Origin: Gnetum montanum
Taxonomy: Eukaryota; Streptophyta; Gnetopsida; Gnetales; Gnetaceae
NCBI GenBank assembly: GCA_015680685.1
Contig: MNCI01036156.1
Span: forward strand, 9,766-73,765
Length of the DNA: 64,000 nt
Direction of reading: 5' to 3'
Position 1 is the stretch's first letter. Every line of letters begins with the position of its first letter. Shown here in pieces: positions 33,171-44,823 of the stretch. Both the position numbers and the translations under genes were made by a program. The notes under the pieces were generated by a model. That model was not told where the DNA came from and ran no database searches. It was given only the letters and a program-made list of their open reading frames with translations.

Positions 33171-35204
33171 TGACCAAAAACATAAGTGGCTAGAATCACT
33201 AAGGGATCAATGGATGCATAGCCTAACCCTACCCCCATGCGAGGGCCTACTAGAAGTAGAGGCAAAGTGCCTTGAATGGTCTTGTCAATCAGACATGGAC
33301 TTTGCTAGCTACAACAAGATTAATGCATGCAACTAGGGATGGCATGGTTAGCCATGATGTGAATGCAAATGGTGCTAAGTGTTTAAGCAGTGTTTTCAAT
33401 GGTGTAGAGCATAGTCACAAGATGTGAGGGGGTAAGCATAGTTAAGGGTTTTAGCATGAATGGGGGTGCCAACCCATGGAGACTACTACCCAAGCATAGT
33501 AGTAATATATCCACATGTGAAAAATGCAAAAAAAAAATGCAAAGAAAACATGAAAAATGCATGAGAGAGAAATGGAACACCACCCCAAATGGGGTTGAGC
33601 ATAGTTAGCTCAAAATGTCCCTTAGAAGGTATGTAGTGTATAACAAGTGTAGTGGAGAGTAGAGTCATAGTCTCGATGGTGTCAGGCCATGAAGTTTGGT
33701 GCTTGCCATGGTGTTTGTGCCTACTGGGTTAGCCACTATAGTGTACCATGGGCTATGGTGTCCTACAAAGGCTACAGTGGGCCATGGAACATAACTCTAC
33801 CTCTCTGCTAGTGCCTTTGGTTCTTGTTTTCCTAAAATGCTAAGTGGAAAATGTCAAAATGCTAGATGCCAAATGAAAATGCCAAACCCTTGAAACATTA
33901 GGGATGTAGGGGTATTTATAGAGCTAGGGCTAGCCCAAAATGTGGATCAAGTGCCATGTGCCAGTGTTGTAGTTGAGACTACATTGTGAAATAGTTGTAA
34001 CTACATTGTATCCCAACTACACTCTCCACTACAGCAAATGGTGTTAGACTGTGTTGTTCACTGATGAATTTTGCAAGGCTAAGAGACTATGACTACGCTT
34101 GTTAACTTCTTTTGCAAGTTCCAAGGAGACTGCAATGTACCTGAGAAAATGCCAAAAAATGTGAATTTTCGAGACTACCTTTGGGACTACGCTGTCCACT
34201 ATGGGAAGTGGTGTTGAGTCTAGTTACAATTTTGAGAAGAGGGAGATGTAAAAAATGTAAATGTTGCCACTACAGGTGTTTTGGAATTGAAGCAAATATA
34301 GATGTTGTATTGTGAAGGCCTTTAGAGGCTAGTTTGCATATCTATGCTTGACTACACTCTAGACTGGGTGCGAGTGTAGTTCCAGACTTAGGCAAAATCT
34401 AGCAAGAAACTTGCAATATGTGGCTAAGTGCTGACTACACTCTGGGGGAGGCTAACTACACTCCCAATTAGGGGTGAGCATAGTCTCAACACTTAGAGAG
34501 AAATTCTTGCAAACTCTAGCTTCTAAACTAACTATGCTTGACTACACTCTAGAGCATAGTTCTAATAATGGAGAGCGTAGTCTCGACACTTAGAAAAATC
34601 ATGCAAAAAATGAGGTTCCAAACTATCTATGCTTGACTACACTATAGAGCATAGTCCCAACAATTAGAAAAAATATGCCAAAACTATGTTTTCATGCTAA
34701 CTACACTCTAGAGCATAGTCCCAATAGTGGAGAGCATAGTCTCAACACTTAGAAAAATCTATAGCTTGTGTCATCATTCTGACGCTTAGAAAAAATCTTG
34801 CAAAACTAGTTTTGTTATGTGTTGACTATGCTAACTATGCTCTAGAATGTAGTACCGGTAGTGGAGAGCATAATCTCAACACTTAGAAAAATCTATATCT
34901 TGTGATGTCAATCAAAACACTTAGCCAAAATTGTAGAAATTTTGTTGTTGAAGCTGACTATGCTCTACTGCAATGGAGAGCATATTCCAAGCACTTAGAC
35001 AAATTTGTAGAAAGTGTCATCATTTTGACACTTAGACTAATTTGTAGAAAACCTATCTTTGGGGCTGACTGCACTATCCACTAGGCTGACTATGCTTTGG
35101 TGCAGTGGAGAGCATAATCCCAACACTTAGAAAACATTTGCCTCATGTTGAAACTTAGACAAATTTGCAAAAATTTGTAACAGCCTGAATTTGGTGGTGT
35201 TTCA
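33171..35204 (-). mobile_element. Solo LTR (Tat-like, element F subfamily), minus orientation
   Basis: On minus it starts TGAAACACCACCAAATTCAGG at 35204 and ends TTTTTGGTCA at 33171, 2034 bases. TATA box (TATAAATA, minus) at 33913-33920. U3 (34320-35190) is a ladder of roughly 110-base units, each with AACACTTAGAAAAAT and a CTCTAGAGCATAG-type dyad. It resembles the element F LTR throughout. No pol or gag adjoins it on either side. Flanks ATCAA and GTCAT are only a weak match as target duplication. Its 3' end lies one base from the end of the element C LTR. Confidence 0.7.
33913..33920 (-). promoter_or_regulatory. TATA box of the solo LTR
   Basis: Minus strand CTAGCTCTATAAATACCCCTAC; matches CCTAACCCTATAAATATCCC in the element F LTR (36349-36356). 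Confidence 0.6.
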
Positions 35205-35647
35205 GTCATGAGGGATAATAATGAGTTCCATAGGTTGACATTATGGTTATAATATGGCATTAACATTTTGAATAAGCAATAAGTCTTCATACTTCATGCT
35301 TTGAAGTGTTGGTCACTTAGTAATGTGTTTAAGGAACCAACACTTCACTCCAATATTTATTAGGCTAATAGGTTTATCTCTTTGCATTTTAGAGCCATTG
35401 ATTTGTTCTTTTAGTCTTCATTAGCCTTTTTAGCTTCTTGGAAATTTTTGTCCTCATTTTTTTCTGAATGAAACCTTCATTGGCTTTCAGTACCAAGGCT
35501 AGTTTTGATTTATTTTTCCCATTGAATAAGATGTGTTACATTCAATAGACTTGTGGGTGGAGCATGATGAAGGGATGTCATATGACAATAATGCATGAGT
35601 GTCAAACATAATAAATCACAATTATTTATGGTACAGAAGGTCCTTAT
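35205..35647. other. Unassigned 443-base spacer
   Basis: Lies between two same-family LTRs. T-rich, no coding or repeat match in the window. It is probably the older DNA into which the LTRs inserted. Confidence 0.4.
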
Positions 35648-37265
35648 TATAGTGATCGAAAATGTTGATGGCTGGAATAGTCAAACCAAGGGGTTCGTAG
35701 CCATAGTACAGCCCTAATCCCACCATCATCTGAAGGGCCATCGTTGGAGGGAAAAAAATAGAGGTAGAGCACCTAGGACAACCTTGTTGATTGAACTAGA
35801 ACTTATGGAGTCTTTTGATGAATGGATGCCGGGGATTCGCACGGTGTTTTTAGTGGTATCAAGGCTAACTAAGCCAAAGCATAGCAAGGTTTTCTAGTGT
35901 GAAAATGATAATGCAGACATGCAAATCCATACAAAATAGCAAAAAAATGCAAGTGTGATGCTAAATTCTAAAAAAAATTCTTGAAAATGCAACAAAGTTT
36001 GAGAGGGGAAGAAAGGCACCAACCCAAATGGGGAAGTGTAACAATTGCAAAAGAGAGGTGAGAAGGTACATAGTGTATATATGGGCATAGTAGGTAGTAT
36101 AGCCATAGTCTTTGGGGTGTCTAGGATATGGAACCAACATCCATCATGAAGTTTGAACCTACTGGGTTGGCGACCATGGTGTCTTGCAAGCTACTGTGTG
36201 CTACGGTGTTCAATGGCATCCCAAGGTTTTATCAAGGTGCCAAGGGTGTTCAAGTGCAAGGGTATGAATGCCAAGATGCCAACTGTTAAGTGGAAGCATC
36301 TACCAAATGCTTCAAAAATGCCAACCCCTAAAATGTGAAACATAGGGATATTTATAGGGTTAGGGTTGATGTGAAATGTGGATTAGGTGCCACATGGCAA
36401 AAGGGAGTAGTTCAAGCTATGTAGACCCTAGCTATGCTCTCACTAGAGCAAAATGGTGTTATGCCCTAGTGTGCTCCAATGGACCCTAAGAGACTTCCAG
36501 ACTATGACTACATTACCAAGACTGCATGTACCAAAGCCAAAGAGACCACAATGTACCTACCAATGGTGTAAAATAATGCAATTTGGAGGCCCTTCTCTAG
36601 GGATATGCTCTCCTCTCTTTCAAGTGGGATTGAGTGTAGGTACACTTTTGGGACATAAGGGATGCAAAAGAAATAAAAATTGCTAATCTTGCTTACCGAA
36701 GAAGTGCTGGAGCTAAGATGGAGGCTAGTGCTAAGCTCTAGAAGCTTTTGGAGGCTACCCTACATTGCTACACTAGCTACACTCTAGAGCGTAACCCAAC
36801 AATTAGGCAAATTTTGCAAAAATTAAGGTCTAGTTTTGACTACACTAGCTATGCTCTAGAGCATAGCAATAAGAGTAAGAGCATAGCACTAAAACTTAGA
36901 AAAAATTGGTAAAACTTGCGATCTTCATCTAGGCTATGCTAGCTATGCTATGGAGCATAGCAGGAGGGGTAGCCTCAGGAGTTAGAAAATCTAACAAATG
37001 CCTCTTCCATGTTGAGCTAGCTTGATATCTTTTAGCCTAACACTCAGGTAAAACTAGCCACTAAAGTGAATGCTATGCTAGCTATGCTCTAGAGCATACC
37101 AAAGGCAATGGGAGTGTAGTGTAACACTTAGAAAAAATTTTACAACTGCTATCAACACTTAGAAAATTTTACAAACTTGGCTTTATGTTGGATGCTACAC
37201 TGACTACACTCTGACCCATAGCCCCAACAGTTCAGATGATGTTATCTAAATTTGGTAGTGTTTTA
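35648..37265 (-). mobile_element. 3' LTR of element F (Tat-like)
   Basis: On minus it starts TAAAACACTACCAAATTTAG (TG decayed to TA) at 37265 and ends CGATCACTATA near 35648, about 1.6 kb. It is preceded by a clear polypurine tract. TATA box at 36349-36356 (minus). The U3 (36760-37230) contains repeated dyads, including the perfect 20-base palindrome GCTATGCTCTAGAGCATAGC at 36848-36867. Order relative to pol (which lies to its right on the same strand) shows it is the 3' LTR. Confidence 0.75.
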
Positions 37266-37280
37266 TTTTCCCCTCTTTGT
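37266..37280 (-). other. Polypurine tract of element F
   Basis: Minus strand ACAAAGAGGGGAAAA directly abuts the LTR start, as needed for plus-strand priming in reverse transcription. Confidence 0.7.
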
Positions 37281-39204
37281 TGACATCTAGAGGAGTGGCC
37301 TAAAAGATGTCAATAAAAAACCTAAAACACCATAGCAGGTGTGGCACCAACATCACTCATTGGTACCTAATCGAAGGATGCTTCACTAGACACAAGAGTT
37401 CTAAAGGTAATGGTATGCTATAGGTAATGGATCTAGGGAATTGGCTTGGGAATAGCAAGGAAGGAGTGAGATGAAAATTATGTNTAGAACCCATGATAGA
37501 TATAATGTAACTCATCCCATGTGAAGCCTTTATGGACTAGTCAAAGCCCAAGTAGATGTAATGCAACTCATCCTAGGTAGAAAACATTTGTCCTACAGAT
37601 GCTACGTAGTTGTCTTTAAGCAAAGCTCATCGAGTGGCACATAGTCCACTTGACAATAAGCATCTTGTAGCTAGCATTTCATAAAGAAAAAAGAAAAAAG
37701 TCAAAGAAAAAGCATAAAACTTAAAAAAAATTAAAGAGTGGTAAAACATATCCCCACGCAAAATCTAGCAAAGCTCTAATTTGGCAACTAGTCCAACTTT
37801 GAATTTGCATTAGCCTTCTCATAAGCACTTTGATGAGAGGCCAACATGTCAAGGGTAAGTCATTCTGGTTTTATGGGTGATGGCTCTCTCACAAGAATTT
37901 TGAAAAGAGACCATCATGTTNATAGCGAGGTAATAGGGATGTGCACTCTCAAGTAGCTTAGTGAGCCTAACCAGGCACATCAGAGCAATGTGGTGACTTG
38001 TTGTTGCAATGAAGCATGTTTCTAAACAACCACCTCTAGGGCTTTATCCTACAAACAAGATGTAGAAAACATAAGAAAAACAACATAACATGAAAAAATA
38101 GTAAACTGCTAGTTACGAGGGTGCTAGAAGTGCTGCCAATGTTAGACCAGTTGCAAGTGCTTGTAGTGCCAAAGTAGGAAGGCCAGTGTAGGTGCCAAAG
38201 CTAGAAGGCTACAAAAACTCTAGCAACCATACCAAAAAGCTAGCACCTAAGGGAAGTCAATAAAGCAGCTAGGGGCGATGTTGATGTGGGTGCTTGAGAC
38301 TCCACACCAAGGAAAAGAACCTAGAAATCCAGTAAAATGGTAGGGAGCCAAGTTGCTAGATGCACTTCCAAGCCTGGGCAATGGTGAGGGCTAGAGGATG
38401 GTAGTGCTATGGCTAGGCCACAACACTACTAGGAGTTAAGCGAGTGGTGCTAACAATGACAACTCCAACCAATAATGAAGTACCCAATGTAGATGATTTT
38501 TTTGCCATGGCCTAGGAGTGGTACTACTAATGATGATGGCAGTAGCTTTAGAAGGTTAACAAAATGCATGTGGACATCTTCAAAAGATCAGCAAAATGTC
38601 AATGGCAATGATGTTGTAAATGTTCTATAGGATTTTTCTTAATAACGTAAAACTCCATTTTGGCATTACAATGCCCTGCCCTGCCCTACCCTACCCAAGA
38701 GGCATGGGTAGATGACAAAGGAATGAAAGTATTCATGCTTGCTTGTCTATAGAACTATGCATGTTGAGCTATGTGTGCTAAACTATGAACCTAGTTTAGG
38801 GTCCTAGTAGACCACATGCTATGCTAGTATAAGGTCCTAGCAAACCATGAACCTAGTTTAAGGTCTTGGCAGACCATGATGTACTAGTTTATAGTCCTAG
38901 CAAACTCTTGTGTGCTAGTTTTACATAGTAGCATACAGTGGATGTTGTTCTAATTTAACATTATGACATAAGGACAAGCTATGCTAGTTTATAGTCATAG
39001 TGAACTATGCTATTGATGCTAGTTTAGTGTCATAGCCCAAAGACTTGCTATGCCAATTTGTAGTCAAAGCAAACTTTTTGTGCTAGTTTAACATCATAGT
39101 GAATGCTCTGTGCCATTTTATAGTCATAGTGGACTAGCTATGCCAGTTTAACATCATAGTAGATGCTCACTTACCTTGCTTTGTCATTGATGAAATATTA
39201 CATA
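37281..39204 (-). other. Region between integrase and 3' LTR (element F)
   Basis: Non-coding. Holds two-copy local duplications (GTAATGCAACTCATCC-type at about 37505 and 37560; a roughly 80-base pair at 37810-37930), two N bases (37484, 37921) and, at 38740-39170, a degenerate tandem array of CTAGTTTATAGTCATAGTGAACTATG-like units. The element E counterpart is 50936-52405. Confidence 0.55.
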
Positions 39205-42200
39205 CTAAGCATAGTATGACTTTAGGTACGAAGCGTTGATTGGATTAGCAAACTCATTGCTATCTAGATCAGCAAGCTTGAATGCTCCATTTTCATAGGC
39301 CTTGGTGACCAAGCAAGGCCCTTTCCAGTTGGCTAAGAATTTATTTGTGGGTTCATGAATGGCCTTGAGAACTAAGTCTCCTCTCTTGATTAGACATTGG
39401 TATTGATTATGATGATGCTTTTGTCATTGCTTTTCTTGATACCATTTGATGAAATCAAGTGTCTACATGTGCTCCTCCTCTATAGAGTCAAGGTTGATGG
39501 TTCTCACCTCGTTATTCTAAGGCTTATTAATGAAGCTTGAGAGGATCATGCAAAGTGATGGAATCTACAATTCAAGAGGCAAAATTTCTTCAAACCCATA
39601 CACAAGGCTAAATGATGTCTTACCTATTGTTGTCCTGCATGTTGTGTGGTAGGCCCATAGTGCATAGACTAGCTACTCATGCCATCACCATTTGCTGCTA
39701 TTGAGCATCTTCTTCAGAAAGTTGACAATGATTTTCTTTATAGCCTCTACTTTTCCATTCACCTATGGGTAGTATCACGACAAGAAGGAATGCTTACTAC
39801 CAAGGTGTTTGAAAAAGGCTTTGATTTATGCACTACTAAATTATGACCCATTTTCTATGACTAAGGTCATGGGTAGGCCAAACCATGTCACTATGTTATC
39901 AAGGATGAATTTACAAACATGTTGCAATGTTGTCTTCCTAAGGGGAATAGCATCAACCCACTTGGTAAAGTATTCAATTGTAGTTATGATGAAGTTGTGT
40001 CCTACAGAAGACTTTGGCATGATAGGTCCTATGATATCCAATTCCCAACATTGGAATGGCCACATGGTCTATGTTGTCTGTATTTTAATGGGTGGCATGT
40101 GTATTAACTTGTCATGTTATTGACACACATTGTACATATTGAACTTGGAAATACAATTGCATTCCATGTAAGGCCAATAGTAGCCTAAGTGTCTAATTTT
40201 TTATGACATTTCCTTGGGTGCTATGTGACCTATGCATAGTCCCTCGTGGACTTAATCAATGATCAATTGCACTTTGCTGTTGCTAACATAGGTTAGCAGT
40301 ATACCATCATAGAATCTATGACATAGTATGCTGTCACCTATGAGGATGTACTACCATGACCATTTTCACACTACATCCTTTTGGGCAGTGGTTAGATGTT
40401 CCAAAGGCTTACCCTATTGAAGGTATGACTTGATGTCATGATACCACTCTTGTGCATGAGTCATGCTTGTTGTGGCTATGGATGCAATGTTAGTTGTTTG
40501 TGTGATAGGCTTGGTGAAATCTATTACTGAGACAGCAAAGGCATAAAACATGTTAGATGCAATGCTTAAGGCTAATGGCTAATGTGTTGACAATGATGTT
40601 CTTGTTACGAGGAATGTGTTGGATGTCTGTAGTTGTAAGTCATTGGAGAAAGTGCTTTGCCAAGTCATATTAAGGTTGTGAGTGTTGTTCTTTACAAGAG
40701 TAAACCTCTATAACTTGATTAACAACTCACTAAAAATCACCTTGAATTGCTAGGTTTTGAATTCCTAGGTCATAGGCTACTAAGATGCCTCTAAGGAGAC
40801 ATTCATACTCCACTATGTTGTTAGTGCAAGGAAATGCAAAGTGATAAGCAAAGGGTCATATCTCCCTAGAGGGAAACATGATTACAAAAGTGGAACTACC
40901 CCTTTAAGAGGTTGAAGTGCCATCAAACTATAAAATTGCATTAAAGTTGGTAGTCACTTAGCTTATGCTACTAACATGCTCATCCAAAAATTTTGGATCT
41001 ATCATTGCTTGATTTTTTCTTAGTAAAGCCGTGATTTGTGCACCTATTGCTTACCCTTTGGTTGATGCTTTCACTATGTAGTGTAGGTCAAACTTCATGG
41101 TTATTTATTTCCACTATGTAATCCAACTACTTTCATAAATGTTCATTCTAATTGCCTAGAGTACATTGCTCTTGCAGATGATGTTTACCTAGCTACAAAA
41201 AAGATAGAGCCTCCATTTCTTAAGTGTAGAGACTAAAGTGAGGTAATTCTTCTTAACATTAGTGTATTTTGCTTCATGGGCCACTAATTCATGGCTTAGG
41301 TAGTATATAGGGTCCTCTAAGCCATCGTCTCACTTTTGGCAAAGCAAAGAGGTGATGATCATGTCAGAGGTTGCAAGGTAGATGTAGAATGGTTTATCTC
41401 CTTGGATAGGGTAAACTATAGGAAGTTGAGGCAACTCCCATTTAAGGTTGTCAAATGCCTCTTCGCATTGAGTGGTCCACTCAAAGTAGACCCCCTTTTG
41501 AGTAGATGTTACATGCACTACAAATTTTTAGTCAACTATGTGATAAACCTATGAATGAATTACAGTTTTCCTTGTAACCCACATAGCTCATTAAGGTCAG
41601 CTAGTAGTGCTAAGTTGATGATGGCCTTAACCATATCGAGGTCTATGTGTATGCCTACTTCTGATACTACGAAACCTAGCATGCAACCTGTTTTGATGCT
41701 AAAGACACACTTCTTAGGATTCAACCTAACATCATATCTTAGGTAATGTTTGAGTATGTGGTCTAAGTCATTTGCATGGTTATGTGCCATTTTGGACTTA
41801 ACTCTTATGTCATCAATGTAGTTGTTGAGAAAATCTAGCAAATAATCATTCAAAATGTATGTCACAACATGTTGATACATTGCTCCTACGTTCTTTAGTC
41901 CAAAAGGCATCATTGTATAGCAAAATGTACCCTAAGAAGTCATGAAGATAGTACTGAGCTAGTGCTCCAGGTTTATCTAAATCTAGTTGTAACTAGAGAA
42001 CTAGTCCATGAAGGACAAAAAAGTATGACCAATCATAGTATTGACTAGTTGATCAATACTAGGCAATGAGAAATTGACTTTGATGGTCACCTTGTTCAGC
42101 TTTCTAAAGTTTATGCAAATGTGATGCTTTTATTTTTCCTAGGTACAACAATGATGTTGGAGACCCAGTCTATGTAGTCAATTACCCAAATAAAACCAAC

Positions 42201-42704
42201 TTTGTAAAGCTTGGTGATTTCATTATGGATTACCAATGCCACCTCAAGCCTAACCTTGTAGGCTTTTGGCTTAACTAGTTTTATGTGAGGATCAAGGATT
42301 ATATTGTTGTACACTATGCAAGGATTGAGGCTTAGCATGTCTTCGTAAGACCATGCAAATGCCTTCATGTTGTCGTTGAGTGTTGTTATGATCTTTTAGG
42401 CATATTGAGGATCAAACAAGGCACTAAGTTTCAATGCTTTTTCCTTGCCACTAGATGTCAATATAGAGACTTCAATGAGGGGATCCTCAGTGATGTTGCC
42501 TGCTTCTAAGTCCAAAGCTTTGACTACATGGTCCAACCAATCTAGTAGTGCCTCTATAGATATTATATGTTTATCATAGGCTCTAGGCTCAAGATCTAGA
42601 CATTCAGTATCAATATATCACATGAGATCACCATGAGCCCCAATGAGGATCAAAGATGAATGAAGATGTCTGCACGTGCTCATGATGCAATCTTGCCAAG
42701 CATC
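39205..42704 (-). pseudogene. pol of element F: RT, two RNase H regions, integrase
   Basis: Would make the replication and integration enzymes of a Tat-lineage Ty3/gypsy element. On minus it begins just after an acceptor-like TTTTGGTTGTTTTGTAG at 42705 and ends at the TAG at 39205-39207 after a C-terminal LKSYYA. RT: KPKAYKVRLEVALVIHNEIT, VDYIDWVSN-like text near 42200, MMPFGLKNVGAMYQ (41913), and the catalytic YIDD at 41820-41809. First RNase H: PFYIYLATSDMIITSLLCQK (about 41350). A second RNase H-like segment lies near 40650-40950. Integrase: WELDIIGPIMPKSSVGHNF and FTKWVDAIPLRKTT (40065-39841), then a C-terminal NWKGPCLVTKAYENGAFKL. Many stops and frameshifts. Good match to the element E copy. 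Confidence 0.82.
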
Positions 42705-44612
42705 CTACAAAACAACCAAAAAGAACATCAAGCCACACCTATCTTAGATGAATTCAAAATGCATAAATTAAGAAAATCAATGTAATGAAAATTCACTAAA
42801 GTGTGTAGACATGGAGTTGTAGAAGCAAATATGTGGTCCAATTTCAAGCCTCGGCAAGCCATGGGATGCTAGTTTAAGCTCATAGCATACCATCGTTTAC
42901 TAATTTAAGGTCATAGTTGAGCATGGTTTGTGAAAACTACATTAGTTTAGGTAAGGGTGGGAGTGCTTAGAATGTGGAGTCAAGCTGGGCATTCACTAGG
43001 CAATCAAAAAAATTTAGAAAACTTTCTAAGTGTGGGGACTACTAGAAAAATTTTGAAAACTTTTTTAACTCTAGTTGCTATGCTCACCCCTTGCTATGCT
43101 TGGTCCCTTGATATGCTCAAGAAGAAACCTAGAAAATTTTCCTAAGTGTGGAATGCTATCTTGGTAGGTAGTGCATTTAATTACCCTAGGAGGGTATATA
43201 TGCATGTTTCACCAAGGTCAAACTATCATTTTCCAAAGTGAAAATGAGAAGTTATAGAGCATAGCGTGATTGGAGCAATGACTAAAGCTAGAGCATAGTA
43301 ATCAGAGCATAATAGCCAAAGCATGATAGGCAACATGATGTGCTAAAATGAATGTTAGCATCCTAGACTTGTCAACATGGATAAGGGAGAGTGAGCACTA
43401 CATTGTCTACCTCGGGTATAATTAGAGGGATGGAGAGAGACGTCATTTGCCAAGTACCCTACTATGCTCTACCCTTATGAAATTTTTACTTTTTTCTGCT
43501 TCTCTTGCATTACCTTTCGTTGGGGTTTTGGGACTTAGGACAACCTACCTTAGTAGAGACTGCTATTACCATGGCTGCCAAGGTCACCATGGCCAAAAAG
43601 GGAGGGCATGTTTGTGGTGGTAAGGGTTTTTCTTACAATGTTTTTTCTTGTAGGTGTGTTTTTCGTGGGCATGGGTGATTAGTTTCATGGTCATGTGAGG
43701 CAAGGGTTTTGTTCTTGGTGCTATGTGGAGAATGGAAGAATCAATGAAAATAGGGGTTTTTTTGGCTATGGCCAGAGCAAGGGGGAAAAGGTAGAAAATG
43801 AGGGCTTTGTGACCACAGCCAAGGCAACCATGACTTGATCATAGAGGGTCATAAGATATCCTCATCCCTCCTCTTCTTTTTTCTGGATGCATGTGGGGTA
43901 GAGAAATTGGGGTTTGGTAGTGGGCCTAGGACCAAAGAGAGAAAAGAAAAGGGGCCACAAGGCACATGGCACTAGGGGAGATGATTTGTTTTCACATTTT
44001 TGGGCCTAAGGCTAGGGCAAGATGAACAGTGTAGCTATGGTGGTGATGACCACAGCAGGAAGGCAAGGGTAGGGAGGAAAGGTAGTGATAAACCACAACC
44101 ATGGGGAGCACCTCAGAGCATAGTGGTGGAGCATAACAGGGCTAGGTGGTGCCATGAATAGGGCATGGTACCTCAAGCAAAAGTGCAACATAGTGGTGGA
44201 AGCAGCTATTAGTTTTTTTATTTTTTTTGTATTTTTTCTGATTTGGGGGCTATGCTCTTTAGGGAGTGTATTTGACAATTAGAAAAAAATTGATGATTTT
44301 GGGCACTACATTCCCTAGGAAGCATAGTTGATGATTAGAATTTTTTATCATTTTTCTTGGGTTATGCTCCAAGGGAGGTGTAACCCAGAGTTAGAAAAAA
44401 TTTGAGAATTTTGCTAAATGTAGTAATGAAATGCCAAATGTGAAAAAATGCTAAGTGCAAGAATGCAAAGTGCTAGAATGTTACCTATGAAACAAAATGC
44501 AATGTATACCGAAGCTTTGCCAAAATGCTAAACTTGCAAAACGAACATGTCAAACTACCAAAATATGCAAATGAAGATAATGCACAATATGTGAATGTAA
44601 CATGAAATGCTA
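42705..44612. other. Spacer between pol and the antisense gene (element F)
   Basis: Near pol are TTTAAGCTCATAGCATACC and TTTAAGGTCATAGTTGAGCATGG units (42870-42930), the counterpart of the GGCC/TTAAACT repeats. Then come copies of TTTAGAAAACTTTCTAAGTGTGG and TGCTATGCTC motifs (43010-43150) and a purine-rich stretch (43600-44400). No convincing gene. If the element uses a protease-RT intron as Ogre does, this would be inside it. Confidence 0.45.
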
Positions 44613-44823
44613 ATGCCACGTTAGTGTTGTACCCCAATGAACACCAGGAGCATCAAATCTATGTATTGACCTCCTATACCCATGGGGCTCAAAGGGGGAC
44701 CCTAAGGGCATATTAACTTTGCTAATTCATGCTACTCTATGCTAACTTTCCAAGTGTAATTTAGTATATTTTTGTGCATCCAATGTATGCTAACACTTTT
44801 TTGATTTGCTTTTGCAATTGTAG

